Source of the DNA: Bacteroidales bacterium
GTDB taxonomy: Bacteria > Bacteroidota > Bacteroidia > Bacteroidales > UBA932
Assembly: GCA_017546605.1 (NCBI GenBank)
Contig: JAFYSH010000014.1
Span: 62,001-126,000 of the forward strand
Direction of reading: 5' to 3'
Length of the DNA stretch: 64,000 bases
This document shows positions 26,429 to 36,086 of this stretch, in pieces (position 1 is the stretch's first letter; each line of letters begins with the position of its first letter). The translations under genes were made by a program, and so were the position numbers. The notes under the pieces were generated by a model, which saw only the letters and a list, made by a program, of their open reading frames with translations, was not told where the DNA came from and ran no database searches.

Positions 26429-28321
26429 TTAGGCAATTTCGTTGAGTTCCAGCCAACGGAATTCCTTTTCATCAATGAGTTCAAGGATTTCACCAATGCG
26501 TCGGGATTGCTGTTGGAGTTCATCATTGGAAAGATTTCCTTGAGAAAGTCGGGCTTCCAGCTCGGCTTTCTCTTGTTCAAGGGCCTGTAGGTCTTTTTCC
26601 AACTGTTCCAGTTCGCGTTGCTCCTTGTAGGAGAGCTTTCGCTTTTTCTCGGGTTGTTGGGTCGTAGTGACGGTCTGTTGGGCTTTGCGTTCGGCTTTTT
26701 CGGCGGCAGTCCGTTCGGCTGCGCGTTGTTCTGCCTGTTTATCAAGCATGTATTGTCGGTAGCCCGAGTAGGTTCCTACAAAGTCCTTAATTTTCCCTTC
26801 GCCTTCAAAGATAAAAAGGTGATCGGCCAATTTGTCCAGGAAGAACCGGTCGTGGGAGACGATGAGTAGGGATCCCTGAAAGTCTTTCAGATAGTCTTCC
26901 AATACATTCAAGGTCATGATGTCCAAGTCGTTGGTGGGCTCGTCCAAGATCAGGAAGTTGGGTGAACGCATCAGGATGGTCAACAAGTACAAGCGACGCT
27001 TTTCGCCACCGCTGAGCTTTTCAACCTTGGTGTAATGTGAGGCGGGCGGGAAGAGGAAACGCGTCAGGAAGGTGCTGACCGGAATGGTCTTGCCGTCTCC
27101 GAGGTTCACAGTTTCTGTGATGTCTTGAACCACTTCAAGGACTGTTTGGCCGGGATTGAATGCGATGCCCTCTTGGCGGTAGTAGCCAATATTGAGGGTA
27201 GTGCCCCAATCAATTTCTCCGCTAGTAGCTTGTAACGAGCCGGTCAGCAGGTTGAGGAAGGTGCTCTTTCCAACCCCGTTCTTTCCAACAATACCGATCT
27301 TTTCACCCGGCGCAAAGTTGTAGGTGAAGTCAGCTACACCGGTAAAATCTTCCCATCGGTAGTGAAGGTGTCGGCAATTGATGATTTTTTTGCCTAAACG
27401 CGACATGCCGGCCTGGATTTCCAGGTTCTGTTCTTGAATGCGCTGCGAGGCGCGTTCCTGCAAGTCGTAAAAAGCATCAATCCGGTATTTGGCCTTGGTT
27501 CCTCGAGCACAGGGCATACGTCGCATCCAGTCCAGTTCGGTACGCAGCAGGTTGCGGGCCTTGTCGGTTTCGGTGTTGAATTGTTGGATGCGTTCTTCTC
27601 GTTTCTCCAAGAAGTAGGAGTAGTTACCGGGGTAGCGGTGCAGCGTTCCGTCTGACAACTCAAAAATTTGGTTGCAGATTCGGTCCAAAAAGTAGCGGTC
27701 GTGGGTAACCATGAGTAGGGTGCAGCGTGATCGCGACAAATAGTCCTCCAGAAATTCGATGCTCTCCAGATCCAAGTGGTTGGTCGGCTCGTCCATGACC
27801 AGAAAGTCGGCTTTTCGGATCAGCATGGCTGCAATGGCAACCCGTTTGCGTTCTCCTCCACTGAGTGTGTTGGCAGGTTGGTCCAAGTGATGGATGTGCA
27901 GTGTGGACAGAATCTCCTTGATCTCGTGCTCGTAGTTCCAAGCGTCTGCTTGGTCCATGGCTGTCATGGCTTTCTCCAGCAGTACGGGGTCTTGGCTGTT
28001 AAGGGCGGTTTCATAAGCCCGGATGATGGCCGCTTTTTCATCACAACCTTCAAATACGACATCATAGACGGTCTTTTCCGGAGCATAGTGTTGGTCTTGT
28101 TCCAAAAATGCCACTGTGATGTCTTTTAGAAAACGAACCGATCCTTCTCCGTCTGAGGAATCGATGCCGGCCAAGATTTTCAATAGGGAGGTTTTCCCGG
28201 TTCCATTGGGCGCGATCAATGCGATTTTATCTCCTTCATTGATGTGGAAGGAGAGGTTCTCAAACAAGACACGGGGTCCGTATGATTTGGAGAGGTTGTT
28301 GACTTCTAAGTAACTGGCCAT
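26429..28321 (-). CDS. ABC-F family ATPase (Uup-like)
   Basis: A soluble ABC-F protein of 630 residues, the type that acts on ribosomes or nucleic acid rather than in transport. Two nucleotide-binding domains are seen: Walker A APNGTGKTSLLK with signature LSGGERKRVAIAAML, and GKNGVGKSTFLNLL with LSGGEKRRLYLLTIL. A linker of about 70 residues separates them. The last roughly 90 residues are Lys/Glu/Gln-rich and should form a coiled coil, as in Uup. No membrane segments. It lies 88 nt downstream of aspA with a hairpin between. Confidence 0.93.
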   Translation of the reverse strand: MASYLEVNNLSKSYGPRVLFENLSFHINEGDKIALIAPNGTGKTSLLKILAGIDSSDGEGSVRFLKDITVAFLEQDQHYAPEKTVYDVVFEGCDEKAAIIRAYETALNSQDPVLLEKAMTAMDQADAWNYEHEIKEILSTLHIHHLDQPANTLSGGERKRVAIAAMLIRKADFLVMDEPTNHLDLESIEFLEDYLSRSRCTLLMVTHDRYFLDRICNQIFELSDGTLHRYPGNYSYFLEKREERIQQFNTETDKARNLLRTELDWMRRMPCARGTKAKYRIDAFYDLQERASQRIQEQNLEIQAGMSRLGKKIINCRHLHYRWEDFTGVADFTYNFAPGEKIGIVGKNGVGKSTFLNLLTGSLQATSGEIDWGTTLNIGYYRQEGIAFNPGQTVLEVVQDITETVNLGDGKTIPVSTFLTRFLFPPASHYTKVEKLSGGEKRRLYLLTILMRSPNFLILDEPTNDLDIMTLNVLEDYLKDFQGSLLIVSHDRFFLDKLADHLFIFEGEGKIKDFVGTYSGYRQYMLDKQAEQRAAERTAAEKAERKAQQTVTTTQQPEKKRKLSYKEQRELEQLEKDLQALEQEKAELEARLSQGNLSNDELQQQSRRIGEILELIDEKEFRWLELNEIA

Positions 28322-28333
28322 ATTTTGAGTAGG

Positions 28334-28380
28334 AAGGCTATTCCCGGCAAGCCCCGAAGGATTTGTCCGAAAATAGCCTT
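28334..28380 (-). terminator. Hairpin between aspA and the ABC-F gene
   Basis: The 9-bp inverted repeat AAGGCTATT/AATAGCCTT (28334-28342 and 28372-28380) with an inner GC pairing forms a stem-loop 30 nt after the aspA stop. The following minus-strand sequence is not T-rich, so it may be a weak terminator or an RNA processing site rather than a strong stop. Confidence 0.4.
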
Positions 28381-28409
28381 TAGTATTCCTGTTGTAGTAA
28401 CGTTCGTAA

Positions 28410-29840
28410 TTAGAATTCGATCTTGGTCGGTTTGATCATGTTTTTGGGATCCATGATCTTGTCCAATTGTTCTTTTGACAGCAGACCTTTGTCCAAAACC
28501 AATTGATATACGCTTCCTCCAGTTTCGAGGGCTTCTTTTGCCACTTCGGTGCTGTTTGCATAACCGATGAAAGGTTTCAAGGCAGTTACAATACCGATGC
28601 TGTGTTCTACCAAATGACGGCAGTGTTGAGCATTGGCGGTAATGCCTTCGATGCATTCTACGCGGAGGGTGTCAAAACCTGCAGTCAACCATTGGATGGA
28701 TTCAACCAACGATTCGATGAGGACAGGCTCCATTACGTTCAATTCCAATTGAGCGGCTTCTGATGCGAATGCGATGGTGGTGTCGTTACCAAAAACTTTG
28801 AAGCAGATTTGGTTCATTACTTCCGGAATTACCGGGTTTACTTTACCAGGCATGATGGATGAACCGGGTTGTTTCGGAGGCAAGTTGATTTCTTGCAAAC
28901 CGGTGCGGGGACCTGATGACATCAAACGCAAGTCGTTGCAAATTTTTGAAACGCGGATAGCGAGGCTCTTCAAGGCTGCTGAGTAGCCAACCATGCAAGA
29001 AGTATCGTTGGTGGCTTCTACCAAGTCTTCAGCCAAGGTAATGTCCCAACCACTGATTTCTTTGATGAATTGTGTGCATGATTCAGCGTAGCCGGGTTCT
29101 GCGGTAATACCGGTACCGATAGCGGTAGCACCCATATTGATGGTCAAGAATTCAACGGCAGCGCGATCCATTTTTTTAGCTTCGCTCTTCAATGCAGTAG
29201 CAAAAGCATCGAAGGATTGACCCAAGGTCATCGGGACAGCGTCTTGCAATTGGGTGCGACCCATCTTGATGATGTCTGCGAATTCTTTGCCTTTTGCTTC
29301 AAAAGCAGCAATCAAACGATCCAATGCAGCGCGGATTTGGAAGTGCATCATGTACAATCCCAAGTGCATAGCAACCGGGTAAGCATCGTTGGTGGATTGA
29401 GCCATGTTCACGTGGTCGTTCGGGTGAACAAATTCATAAGCACCGTGTGCTTTGCCCATGATTTCCAATGCGCGGTTAGCGATTACTTCGTTTGCATTCA
29501 TGTTGCAGCTGGTACCTGCACCTCCTTGAATCATATCGATGGGGAAGTGTTCGGTGTGTTTGCCTTCCATCAATTCGTCGCAAGCTTGGCAGATGGCGTC
29601 TTTCACTTCGTCAGACATCAAGCCCAAACCGTGGTTCGCCAAGGCCGCACCTTTCTTTACGATACCGAATGCTTTTGTAAACTCAACAAAGTCACCGAGG
29701 CGGTGGCAGCTGATTTGGAAGTTCTCAATCGCGCGGAGGGTTTGGATGCCGAACAAGGCTTCTTCCGGCACTTCTTTATAACCCAGCAAGTCGTGTTCAG
29801 TGCGGGTTTTTCCGGAGGTTTTGAATGAATATTGAATCAT
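28410..29840 (-). CDS. aspA: Aspartate ammonia-lyase
   Basis: Converts aspartate to fumarate and ammonia. In anaerobic Bacteroidales this feeds fumarate respiration. The 476-residue sequence follows E. coli AspA throughout: EHDLLGYKEVPEEALFGIQT, VHPNDHVNMAQSTNDAYP (about 138-155), KMGRTQLQDAVPMTLGQ (192-208) and the flexible signature loop GSSIMPGKVNP (326-336) with the expected catalytic Ser328. Class II fumarase is the main alternative, but the block GGAGTSCNMNANEV and overall similarity favour AspA. A good -33/-7 promoter precedes it. Confidence 0.95.
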   Translation of the reverse strand: MIQYSFKTSGKTRTEHDLLGYKEVPEEALFGIQTLRAIENFQISCHRLGDFVEFTKAFGIVKKGAALANHGLGLMSDEVKDAICQACDELMEGKHTEHFPIDMIQGGAGTSCNMNANEVIANRALEIMGKAHGAYEFVHPNDHVNMAQSTNDAYPVAMHLGLYMMHFQIRAALDRLIAAFEAKGKEFADIIKMGRTQLQDAVPMTLGQSFDAFATALKSEAKKMDRAAVEFLTINMGATAIGTGITAEPGYAESCTQFIKEISGWDITLAEDLVEATNDTSCMVGYSAALKSLAIRVSKICNDLRLMSSGPRTGLQEINLPPKQPGSSIMPGKVNPVIPEVMNQICFKVFGNDTTIAFASEAAQLELNVMEPVLIESLVESIQWLTAGFDTLRVECIEGITANAQHCRHLVEHSIGIVTALKPFIGYANSTEVAKEALETGGSVYQLVLDKGLLSKEQLDKIMDPKNMIKPTKIEF

Positions 29841-29891
29841 AGTGATTGTTATTGATAAAATTAATGATTGTCAACTTAATGCATAATACCG

Positions 29892-29921
29892 CAAATGTAA
29901 ACATTTTAAGTCCGAAAGCAA
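29892..29921 (-). promoter_or_regulatory. Promoter of aspA
   Basis: On the minus strand TTG (29919-29921), 19 nt, then TAcaTTTG (29892-29899). Predicted leader about 45 nt. Confidence 0.65.
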
Positions 29922-29931
29922 TAAAAAATCG

Positions 29932-30699
29932 TTAAAGAAGCAGCTTTTGGAGGAGTTCGGGTTCATCCGTGGTGATGTAATCCACCTTCCAATCGATGCA
30001 TTTTCGTAAATTTTCCTCGTTGTTTACGGTCCAAACATTGACTTCCAGTCCCAATTGGTGGGCTTGTTCAATCCACTCGGGATGCCGTTGCAACGTCTTG
30101 AACGAGTAGTCAATCCCATTGAGTCCCAAGTTGTGAACCTCTTGAGGTGTGAGATCGCCATTCAGATATTGGATGCGGGTTTGGGGTAGGAGGTGGCGGA
30201 AGGCTTTACAGGCATTCAGTGAAAAGGAAATGATGTCGGTGCGTTCAAGAAGTTCGTGTTGTTGGAGCATCACCGAAATCTTTTCAGCTGCCAGGATTTC
30301 GCGCTCATCATTTCCATGGGATTTCAATTCCAGAATCAGGCGGGTGTTGGGGTGTTTCTTGGCCTGTTGCAGGTAGGCTTCGAGGGTGGGGATGGTCTCT
30401 CCATTGGGTAATTTAAGGTTACAGATGACTTCGGCATTGGCTTGGGTCATATAGATACCTTTGTACAGACGGTCGTGGTTGACGATGAGCTGGTCATCGG
30501 CAGTTAGCCATACGTCAAACTCGGATCCGAAGCAGCCAATGTTGCAAGCCTGGGTCCAGGAGGCTAAAGAGTTCTGCGCACCTTGTGCGGCTTTCCAGTA
30601 ACCACGATGGGCGATGACTTTGGGTTGGCCATAAGTGGTGATGCAAAACAGAAAGGAAATGAAAAGGATCAGGGTGGTTTTGGTGCGATAAACTTTCAT
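29932..30699 (-). CDS. Exported glycerophosphodiester phosphodiesterase
   Basis: Hydrolyses glycerophosphodiesters to sn-glycerol-3-phosphate and an alcohol. Start chosen at 30699 (MKVYRTKTTLILF), which opens a signal peptide ending near TYGQ; nine codons upstream are open but unneeded. The mature part has the GDPD core: IAHRGYW with the catalytic His-Arg, SEFDVWLTADDQLIVNHD with the Glu/Asp metal ligands and second His, and later LELKSHG and TTDEPELLQ. The 255-residue length is typical of a single-domain periplasmic GDPD. Its promoter is on the minus strand just upstream; the neighbour on that side is the rplC operon, divergent. Confidence 0.92.
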   Translation of the reverse strand: MKVYRTKTTLILFISFLFCITTYGQPKVIAHRGYWKAAQGAQNSLASWTQACNIGCFGSEFDVWLTADDQLIVNHDRLYKGIYMTQANAEVICNLKLPNGETIPTLEAYLQQAKKHPNTRLILELKSHGNDEREILAAEKISVMLQQHELLERTDIISFSLNACKAFRHLLPQTRIQYLNGDLTPQEVHNLGLNGIDYSFKTLQRHPEWIEQAHQLGLEVNVWTVNNEENLRKCIDWKVDYITTDEPELLQKLLL

Positions 30700-30726
30700 G
30701 GTAAATGCTTGTTGTTTAAGGAGCAA

Positions 30727-30757
30727 CGAAGGTACTAAGAATTCTTGGCAGGAGCAA
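30727..30757 (-). promoter_or_regulatory. Promoter of the GDPD gene
   Basis: On the minus strand TTG (30755-30757), 20 nt, TAccTTCG (30727-30734), one mismatch from consensus. Confidence 0.5.
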
Positions 30758-30785
30758 TTTTCGACGATAAAATTTGGATAAGCTA

Positions 30786-30815
30786 TTGTAAATTAAAAAA
30801 ATAGTCCTATATTTG
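30786..30815 (+). promoter_or_regulatory. Promoter of the rplC-rpsC ribosomal operon
   Basis: TTG (30786-30788), 19 nt, TAtaTTTG (30808-30815): a strong consensus match. The predicted leader before rplC is about 60 nt. It shows that the operon starts here, at rplC, rather than at an upstream rpsJ. Confidence 0.8.
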
Positions 30816-30878
30816 CAGCCCGCAAAAAGTGTGCGGAATAGTATAAATTATTGATTAACACTTATTTAAATTAAACCA

Positions 30879-31502
30879 ATGCCTGGATTAATTGGAAAAA
30901 AAATCGGAATGACTTCCGTTTTCGATGCTGATGGAAAAAATATTCCATGCACCGTTATTGAGGCTGGTCCGTGTGTTGTTACGCAGATTCGTACAGTAGA
31001 AAAAGATGGTTATGCCGCTGTACAACTTGCCTATGACGAAAAGAAAGAAACGCGTGTCAGCAAGCCCCTCAAAGGGCACTTTGAAAAGGCAGGAACCACA
31101 CCTAAGTACAAACTCGTTGAGTTCAAATCTTTTGAACAAGAGTTGAAATTGGGTGATACCCTTACCGTTGCTGATGTCTTCACTGAAGATGTAGAATGGG
31201 TAGATGTTACCGGTATTTCAAAAGGTAAAGGCTTCCAAGGGGTTGTTAAACGCCACGGATTTGCTGGAGTAGGTGGTCAAACCCACGGTCAACACAACCG
31301 TCTCCGCGCTCCTGGTTCTTTGGGTGCATCTTCTTGGCCTTCACGCGTATTCAAGGGTATGAGAATGGCTGGCCGCATGGGCGGTGACCGCGTTAAGATT
31401 CTCAACTTGAAAGTGATTAAAGTAATTCCCGAAAACAATTTGGTTCTTGTAAAAGGATCTATTCCGGGAGCTAAAGGTTCTTATGTAATTTTGGAGGATT
31501 AA
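30879..31502 (+). CDS. rplC: Large ribosomal subunit protein uL3
   Basis: Protein L3 of the 50S subunit, 207 residues. [15 protein letters not shown] opens the protein, and the family signature [20 protein letters not shown] with the loop reaching the peptidyl transferase centre is intact. It is the first gene of the operon; the usual preceding gene rpsJ is absent. Confidence 0.97.
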   Translation: MPGLIGKKIGMTSVFDADGKNIPCTVIEAGPCVVTQIRTVEKDGYAAVQLAYDEKKETRVSKPLKGHFEKAGTTPKYKLVEFKSFEQELKLGDTLTVADVFTEDVEWVDVTGISKGKGFQGVVKRHGFAGVGGQTHGQHNRLRAPGSLGASSWPSRVFKGMRMAGRMGGDRVKILNLKVIKVIPENNLVLVKGSIPGAKGSYVILED

Positions 31503-31505
31503 GCG

Positions 31506-32132
31506 ATGGAATTATCAGTTTACAAAATCGACGGAACAGAATCCGGAAAGAAAGTTGTTCTCGATGAACAAATCTTTGGAATTCAACCCAATGATCACGC
31601 AATCTATCTTGATGTAAAACAATACCTTGCTCACCAACGTCAAGGAACTCACAAGACCAAAGAACGTTGGGAAGTAGCTTATAGCACGAAGAAGATCGTT
31701 CGTCAAAAAGGTTCTGGTGGCGCTCGTCACGGAAGCATCAAAGCGAACACCTTCGTAGGTGGGGGCCGTGTGTTTGGACCGCAACCTCGTTGCTATCGCT
31801 TCAAATTGAACAAGAAACTCAAACAATTGGCTCGTTACTCTGCTTTGACTTACAAAGCTCAAGATAACGCAATCACTTTGGTTGAGCCGTTCGAAATGGA
31901 AGCACCGAAGACTAAAGAATTTATCAATATTCTGAACAACTTGAAAGCAAATTCAAGAAGAACTCTCTTCGTACTTCCTCAAAACTCAGAAAATATTTAC
32001 AGATCGTCTCGTAACTTGCAGAATGTAAAAGTGGTTTCTGTTGATGAAATCAATACTTACAGCATCCTGAACGCTTACCACTTGGTAATGGTTGACGGTG
32101 TTCAAGACATTCTCGTAGAAAGACGCAAATAA
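31506..32132 (+). CDS. rplD: Large ribosomal subunit protein uL4
   Basis: Protein L4, 208 residues, 3 nt after rplC. The central extended loop, GSGGARHGSIKANTFVGGG, that lines the exit tunnel is present. In E. coli L4 represses its own operon through the S10 leader; whether the 60-nt leader here serves that role is unknown. Confidence 0.97.
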   Translation: MELSVYKIDGTESGKKVVLDEQIFGIQPNDHAIYLDVKQYLAHQRQGTHKTKERWEVAYSTKKIVRQKGSGGARHGSIKANTFVGGGRVFGPQPRCYRFKLNKKLKQLARYSALTYKAQDNAITLVEPFEMEAPKTKEFINILNNLKANSRRTLFVLPQNSENIYRSSRNLQNVKVVSVDEINTYSILNAYHLVMVDGVQDILVERRK

Positions 32133-32144
32133 CCGTTAAGAGCA

Positions 32145-32435
32145 ATGGGAATTATCATTAAGCCTATAGTAACTGAAAAATTGACGATTCTTGGCGAAAA
32201 ATTGAATCGTTACGGTTTTATTGTTGACCGCGCTGCTAACAAGATTGAAATTAAAAATGCGGTTGAGCAAATGTATGGTGTAACGGTTAAAAGTGTAAAT
32301 ACCGTTAACTACCACGGAAAACGTAAGAGCCGCTATACCAAAGCGGGATTGTTGACAGGTCGTGCTAATCACTACAAGAAAGCGTACGTGACATTGGCAG
32401 GCGAAGATAAGATTGATTTCTACAGCAATATTTAA
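32145..32435 (+). CDS. rplW: Large ribosomal subunit protein uL23
   Basis: Protein L23, 96 residues, located at the tunnel exit where it docks trigger factor and [14 protein letters not shown] opens it and [17 protein letters not shown] is the extended loop. 12 nt after rplD. Confidence 0.96.
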   Translation: MGIIIKPIVTEKLTILGEKLNRYGFIVDRAANKIEIKNAVEQMYGVTVKSVNTVNYHGKRKSRYTKAGLLTGRANHYKKAYVTLAGEDKIDFYSNI

Positions 32436-32439
32436 TCCT

Positions 32440-33264
32440 ATGGCAGTACGTAAATTCAAACCGGTAACTCCCGGTCAAAGAAATAAAGTCATTAGCGCAT
32501 TCGACGAAATCACCTGCAGCAAACCGGAGAAATCCTTGTTGGAACCCCTCCGCAAAACAGGTGGTCGTAACAATCAAGGTAAAATGACCATGCGCTATAT
32601 TGGTGGCGGTCACAAACGTATGTATCGTGTAATCGACTTCTTGCGTAACAAGGACGAATACACCGCAACCGTAAAAACTATTGAATACGATCCCAACCGT
32701 AGTGCACGCATTGCCTTGGTGGTTTATGCTGACGGAGAGAAACGTTACATCATCGCTCCCAACGGTATCCAAGTTGGTCAAGTGATTGCTTCTGGTCCCA
32801 ATGTGGCTCCCGAAGTCGGTAATACACTTCCTCTTGCAAATATTCCGCTCGGTACTTTGGTACACAACATCGAATTGCGTCCTGGTCAAGGTGCAGCGAT
32901 GGCTCGTAGTGCCGGTGCTTACGCTCAATTGACGGCTCGTGAAGGTAGCCACGCTATCTTGCGCCTCCCTTCAGGCGAAACCCGTATGGTGTTGGTAACT
33001 TGCCGCGCAACCATCGGTACAGTATCTAATCCCGACCATAACCTTGAATCACACGGTAAAGCTGGTCGCAAACGTTGGTTGGGTCGCAGACCTCGCGTTC
33101 GCGGTGTAGTAATGAACCCGGTTGATCACCCGATGGGTGGTGGTGAAGGTCGCGCTTCCGGAGGACACCCTCGTTCACGCAAGGGTCTTCCTGCTAAAGG
33201 TTACAAGACTCGTAACCCGAAGAGCACTTCAAACAAATTTATTATTGAGAGAAGAAAAAAATAA
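32440..33264 (+). CDS. rplB: Large ribosomal subunit protein uL2
   Basis: Protein L2, 274 residues, needed for subunit association and peptidyl transfer. The start is set at 32440 ([16 protein letters not shown]), 4 nt after rplW; an upstream in-frame ATG overlaps rplW and adds non-homologous residues. The C-terminal block [20 protein letters not shown] carries the conserved histidine near the peptidyl transferase centre. Confidence 0.97.
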   Translation: MAVRKFKPVTPGQRNKVISAFDEITCSKPEKSLLEPLRKTGGRNNQGKMTMRYIGGGHKRMYRVIDFLRNKDEYTATVKTIEYDPNRSARIALVVYADGEKRYIIAPNGIQVGQVIASGPNVAPEVGNTLPLANIPLGTLVHNIELRPGQGAAMARSAGAYAQLTAREGSHAILRLPSGETRMVLVTCRATIGTVSNPDHNLESHGKAGRKRWLGRRPRVRGVVMNPVDHPMGGGEGRASGGHPRSRKGLPAKGYKTRNPKSTSNKFIIERRKK

Positions 33265-33283
33265 CGGAATAAATTAGATCATT

Positions 33284-33550
33284 ATGAGTCGTTCACTTAG
33301 AAAAGGCCCTTACATTCAAGCTGCTTTGGAAAAAAGAGTGCTTGCTATGAATGAAGGCACGATGAAAAAGGAAGTAATCAAAACCTGGTCTCGCGCCAGT
33401 ATGATTTCGCCTGACTTTGTAGGTCACACCATCGCTGTGCATAACGGAAACAAATTTATTCCGGTATATGTAACTGAAAATATGGTAGGTCACAAGCTTG
33501 GCGAATTTGCACCGACACGTACCTTTAAAGGTCACTCGGGTAATCGTTAA
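33284..33550 (+). CDS. rpsS: Small ribosomal subunit protein uS19
   Basis: Protein S19, 88 residues, in the head of the 30S subunit. [19 protein letters not shown] and the C-terminal [18 protein letters not shown] are family-typical. Standard position between rplB and rplV. Confidence 0.97.
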   Translation: MSRSLRKGPYIQAALEKRVLAMNEGTMKKEVIKTWSRASMISPDFVGHTIAVHNGNKFIPVYVTENMVGHKLGEFAPTRTFKGHSGNR

Positions 33551-33575
33551 ACTTAATTAATGAAAGAGTTACAAA

Positions 33576-33998
33576 ATGGGATCTCGTAAAAAACAAATGG
33601 CCGAAAGGCTGAAAGAAATAAAGAAGCACACAGCTATTGCCAAGCTGAATGACGTCCCCACCTCTCCTCGCAAAATGCGTTTGGTAGCTGATATGGTTAG
33701 AGGAGTTGAGGTAAACCGTGCCTTGGATATTCTCAAATATACCAAGAAAGAAGCTGCAGCTCGCGTAGAAAAGTTGATCCGTTCAGCTATCGCAAACTGG
33801 GAAGCTAAAAATGAAAATGATCGCAAAGAATTGGAAAACGGCAATGTGTATGTAAAGACCATCATGGTTGGCCAAGGAACCTCTTTGAAGAGAATCCGTA
33901 CAGCTCCCCAAGGTCGTGCAGCACGCATTCGCAAACGTTCTAACCACGTAACTGTGATCTTGGATGTTAAAAAAGAAACCGTAAAGGAGGAGGAATAA
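33576..33998 (+). CDS. rplV: Large ribosomal subunit protein uL22
   Basis: Protein L22, 140 residues, lining the exit tunnel. The N-terminus ([20 protein letters not shown]) and the tunnel hairpin region ([20 protein letters not shown]) are conserved. About 20 extra residues precede the usual start and end, with an acidic tail KETVKEEE. 3 nt before rpsC. Confidence 0.96.
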   Translation: MGSRKKQMAERLKEIKKHTAIAKLNDVPTSPRKMRLVADMVRGVEVNRALDILKYTKKEAAARVEKLIRSAIANWEAKNENDRKELENGNVYVKTIMVGQGTSLKRIRTAPQGRAARIRKRSNHVTVILDVKKETVKEEE

Positions 33999-34001
33999 TC
34001 A

Positions 34002-34760
34002 ATGGGACAAAAAACTAACCCGATCAGCAACCGCATTGGTATTATCCGTGGCTGGGACTCTAACTGGTACGGTGACTATGCAAACCGCATCTTGGAAGAT
34101 GCCAAGATTCGTGAATACATCTATGCTCGTATTTCTCGCACCAACCTTTCAAAAGTAGTTATTGAACGTACTTTGAAATTGATTACCGTAACTATCCACA
34201 CCGCTCGTCCGGGTGTTATTATCGGTAAAGGTGGTCAAGAAGTTGACAAGCTCAAAGAAGAATTGAAGAAGATTTCTAACAAAGAAGTTCAAATCAATAT
34301 CTTCGAAGTTAAGAGACCGGATGTTGATGCTAACATCGTTGCACAAAACATCGCTCGCCAAGTAGAAGGACGTGTATCTTACCGTCGTGCTATCAAAATG
34401 GCAATCGCTTCTACCATGCGTGCAGGTGCAGAAGGTATCAAAGTACAAATCAGCGGTCGTTTGGGCGGTGCTGAAATGGCACGTAGCGAAATGATCAAAG
34501 AAGGTCGTACTCCCTTGCATACTTTCCGTGCTGACATCGACTATGCTTTGGCAGAAGCACACACTAAAGTAGGTGTTTTGGGTGTTAAAGTATGGATCTG
34601 CAACGGCGAAGTTTACGGAAAACGTGACTTGTCTCCCAACGCTGGTGTATCTGCGAACGCAAACGCTCCCCGTGGAGGTGAACGTCGCAACGATCGTCGC
34701 GGTGGCAACAACCGTCGTCGCGGTGGTAACCGTGGTGGCAACCGTAAATCAGAAAACTAA
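34002..34760 (+). CDS. rpsC: Small ribosomal subunit protein uS3
   Basis: Protein S3, 252 residues, part of the mRNA entry channel. The KH domain ([19 protein letters not shown]) and the C-terminal S3 domain are complete. The last roughly 30 residues are an Arg/Gly/Asn-rich repeat tail, longer than in E. coli and typical of Bacteroidetes S3. A strong terminator follows, so the operon ends here and does not continue into rplP, rpmC and rpsQ as in most bacteria. Confidence 0.97.
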   Translation: MGQKTNPISNRIGIIRGWDSNWYGDYANRILEDAKIREYIYARISRTNLSKVVIERTLKLITVTIHTARPGVIIGKGGQEVDKLKEELKKISNKEVQINIFEVKRPDVDANIVAQNIARQVEGRVSYRRAIKMAIASTMRAGAEGIKVQISGRLGGAEMARSEMIKEGRTPLHTFRADIDYALAEAHTKVGVLGVKVWICNGEVYGKRDLSPNAGVSANANAPRGGERRNDRRGGNNRRRGGNRGGNRKSEN

Positions 34761-34779
34761 TCGTTTGATTTATGCATAC

Positions 34780-34812
34780 AAAAAGGGGATGACGGAAAGT
34801 CATCCCCTTTTT
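34780..34812 (+). terminator. Terminator after rpsC
   Basis: A perfect 14-bp inverted repeat with a 5-nt loop (AAAAAGGGGATGAC / GTCATCCCCTTTTT) followed by TATTTTTAT, 20 nt after the rpsC stop. The A-run at the other end means it can also act on the convergent hydrolase gene. Confidence 0.92.
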
Positions 34813-34863
34813 ATTTTTATCATAGAAGCGAGCCATCAAGCTTGCATATTTTCGGTTCTTTGC

Positions 34864-36075
34864 TTAGTCAGTCATAGCTCCTGCGACGACGTTCGACAGG
34901 GTTGCGCGCAGACGGGTTAGGGCTCCTTTATCATAGGGGTGTACGCGGTGTGCTAACAGGATGACGGCACATTCGTTTTTCAGGTCCAGGACAATGGATG
35001 TTCCTGTGTAACCGGTGTGGCAGATGGTGTGGTTCCGGTCGAAGAAATCTCCTCGAATGGAGGCAGCTCCCGAGCAGTTATCCCAACCCAAGGCACGTCC
35101 TACTCCGTCTGCAAGGTATTCGGGAACTTGGCTCATGGTCTGAATGGTGGCCGGAGACAAGATGCGTTGACCATCCAGTTCACCGCCATTCATCAAGGCT
35201 GCGCAGAGGCGAGCGAGGTCTTGTGCATTGGAGAATACGCCGGCATTTCCGGAATTTCCTGCATTAATGCGGCGGGCAATGGGGTCGTGAACTTGGCCGA
35301 TTAAAGGTAGTCCGTCTGCTTGGATCTCCGTAGGAGCGCATGCTGCCAGGATCTCATCGGTCGGATTGTAGGCCGTGCTTCTCATTTTTAAGGGCGCGAA
35401 TACCTGTTCCTCAACATATTCTTCAAATTTCTGTCCGGTGACCTTTTCCACGATGTTATGCAGGGTTACAAAGTTCAGACAGCTGTAAAGGCCGCGGCTG
35501 CCCGGTTGGAACCTGCGGTTGGTTTGCGTTGCAATGTAACGAATCAAGCTGTCCGGGGTGTGTTCTCCAAAGCGTTCTACGTATGCATCGACACCGATGT
35601 ATGGATCAATTCCTGAACTATGGGTCAACAGATCCACTACGCGTAGGGCGGTCGTCTTTCCTGTTTCGGGATTGGTCCAGGGTTTGAAATCCGGGATAAA
35701 CCGACTTACAGGATCATTCAGCCGGATGACGCCTTTTTCTAGCAACTGCATCACTGCCATCGTAGTGCCGACGCATTTGCTGACCGACGCCAAATCGAAT
35801 ACGGTTTCGGGTGTCATTGCAACGGTATCCGGATAGACCGCTTTATTTCCCAAGGCATTCAGGTAAACCAGTTTCCCGTGACGGACAACAGCCCATACTG
35901 CGCCGGGTATTTCTCCTTCATCAATCGCCGCTTGGATAAGTTGATCCCCTAGGATTAGGCGCTCCGCACTCATACCCACTTGGGCCGGATTGACGTGTTC
36001 GAAGGTGTGAGTTTGTGTTTGGCAAGCCGTCAGTAGCAGGGTCAATAAAAGCCCCAGGATCGTCAGTTTCTTCAT
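34864..36075 (-). CDS. Beta-lactamase family (class C-like) serine hydrolase, lipoprotein
   Basis: A 403-residue exported lipoprotein (signal ending LLLTAC, lipidated Cys18) with the penicillin-binding/class C beta-lactamase fold. The motif SVSK at 97-100 contains the nucleophile Ser97 and Lys100; the second motif is YSCLN and the third HTG (CHTGYTGTS). Such proteins act as esterases, D-aminopeptidases or peptidoglycan-related hydrolases, and only some degrade beta-lactams, so antibiotic resistance is not implied. It is downstream of trmB in a minus-strand cluster, 11 nt away. Confidence 0.9.
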   Translation of the reverse strand: MKKLTILGLLLTLLLTACQTQTHTFEHVNPAQVGMSAERLILGDQLIQAAIDEGEIPGAVWAVVRHGKLVYLNALGNKAVYPDTVAMTPETVFDLASVSKCVGTTMAVMQLLEKGVIRLNDPVSRFIPDFKPWTNPETGKTTALRVVDLLTHSSGIDPYIGVDAYVERFGEHTPDSLIRYIATQTNRRFQPGSRGLYSCLNFVTLHNIVEKVTGQKFEEYVEEQVFAPLKMRSTAYNPTDEILAACAPTEIQADGLPLIGQVHDPIARRINAGNSGNAGVFSNAQDLARLCAALMNGGELDGQRILSPATIQTMSQVPEYLADGVGRALGWDNCSGAASIRGDFFDRNHTICHTGYTGTSIVLDLKNECAVILLAHRVHPYDKGALTRLRATLSNVVAGAMTD

Positions 36076-36086
36076 GGTTTGACAGA

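Noticed and set aside
34864..36075. Calling the class C-like hydrolase an antibiotic resistance gene
   Set aside because: The SxxK, YxN and HTG motifs are shared with esterases and peptidases; nothing here shows beta-lactam hydrolysis.
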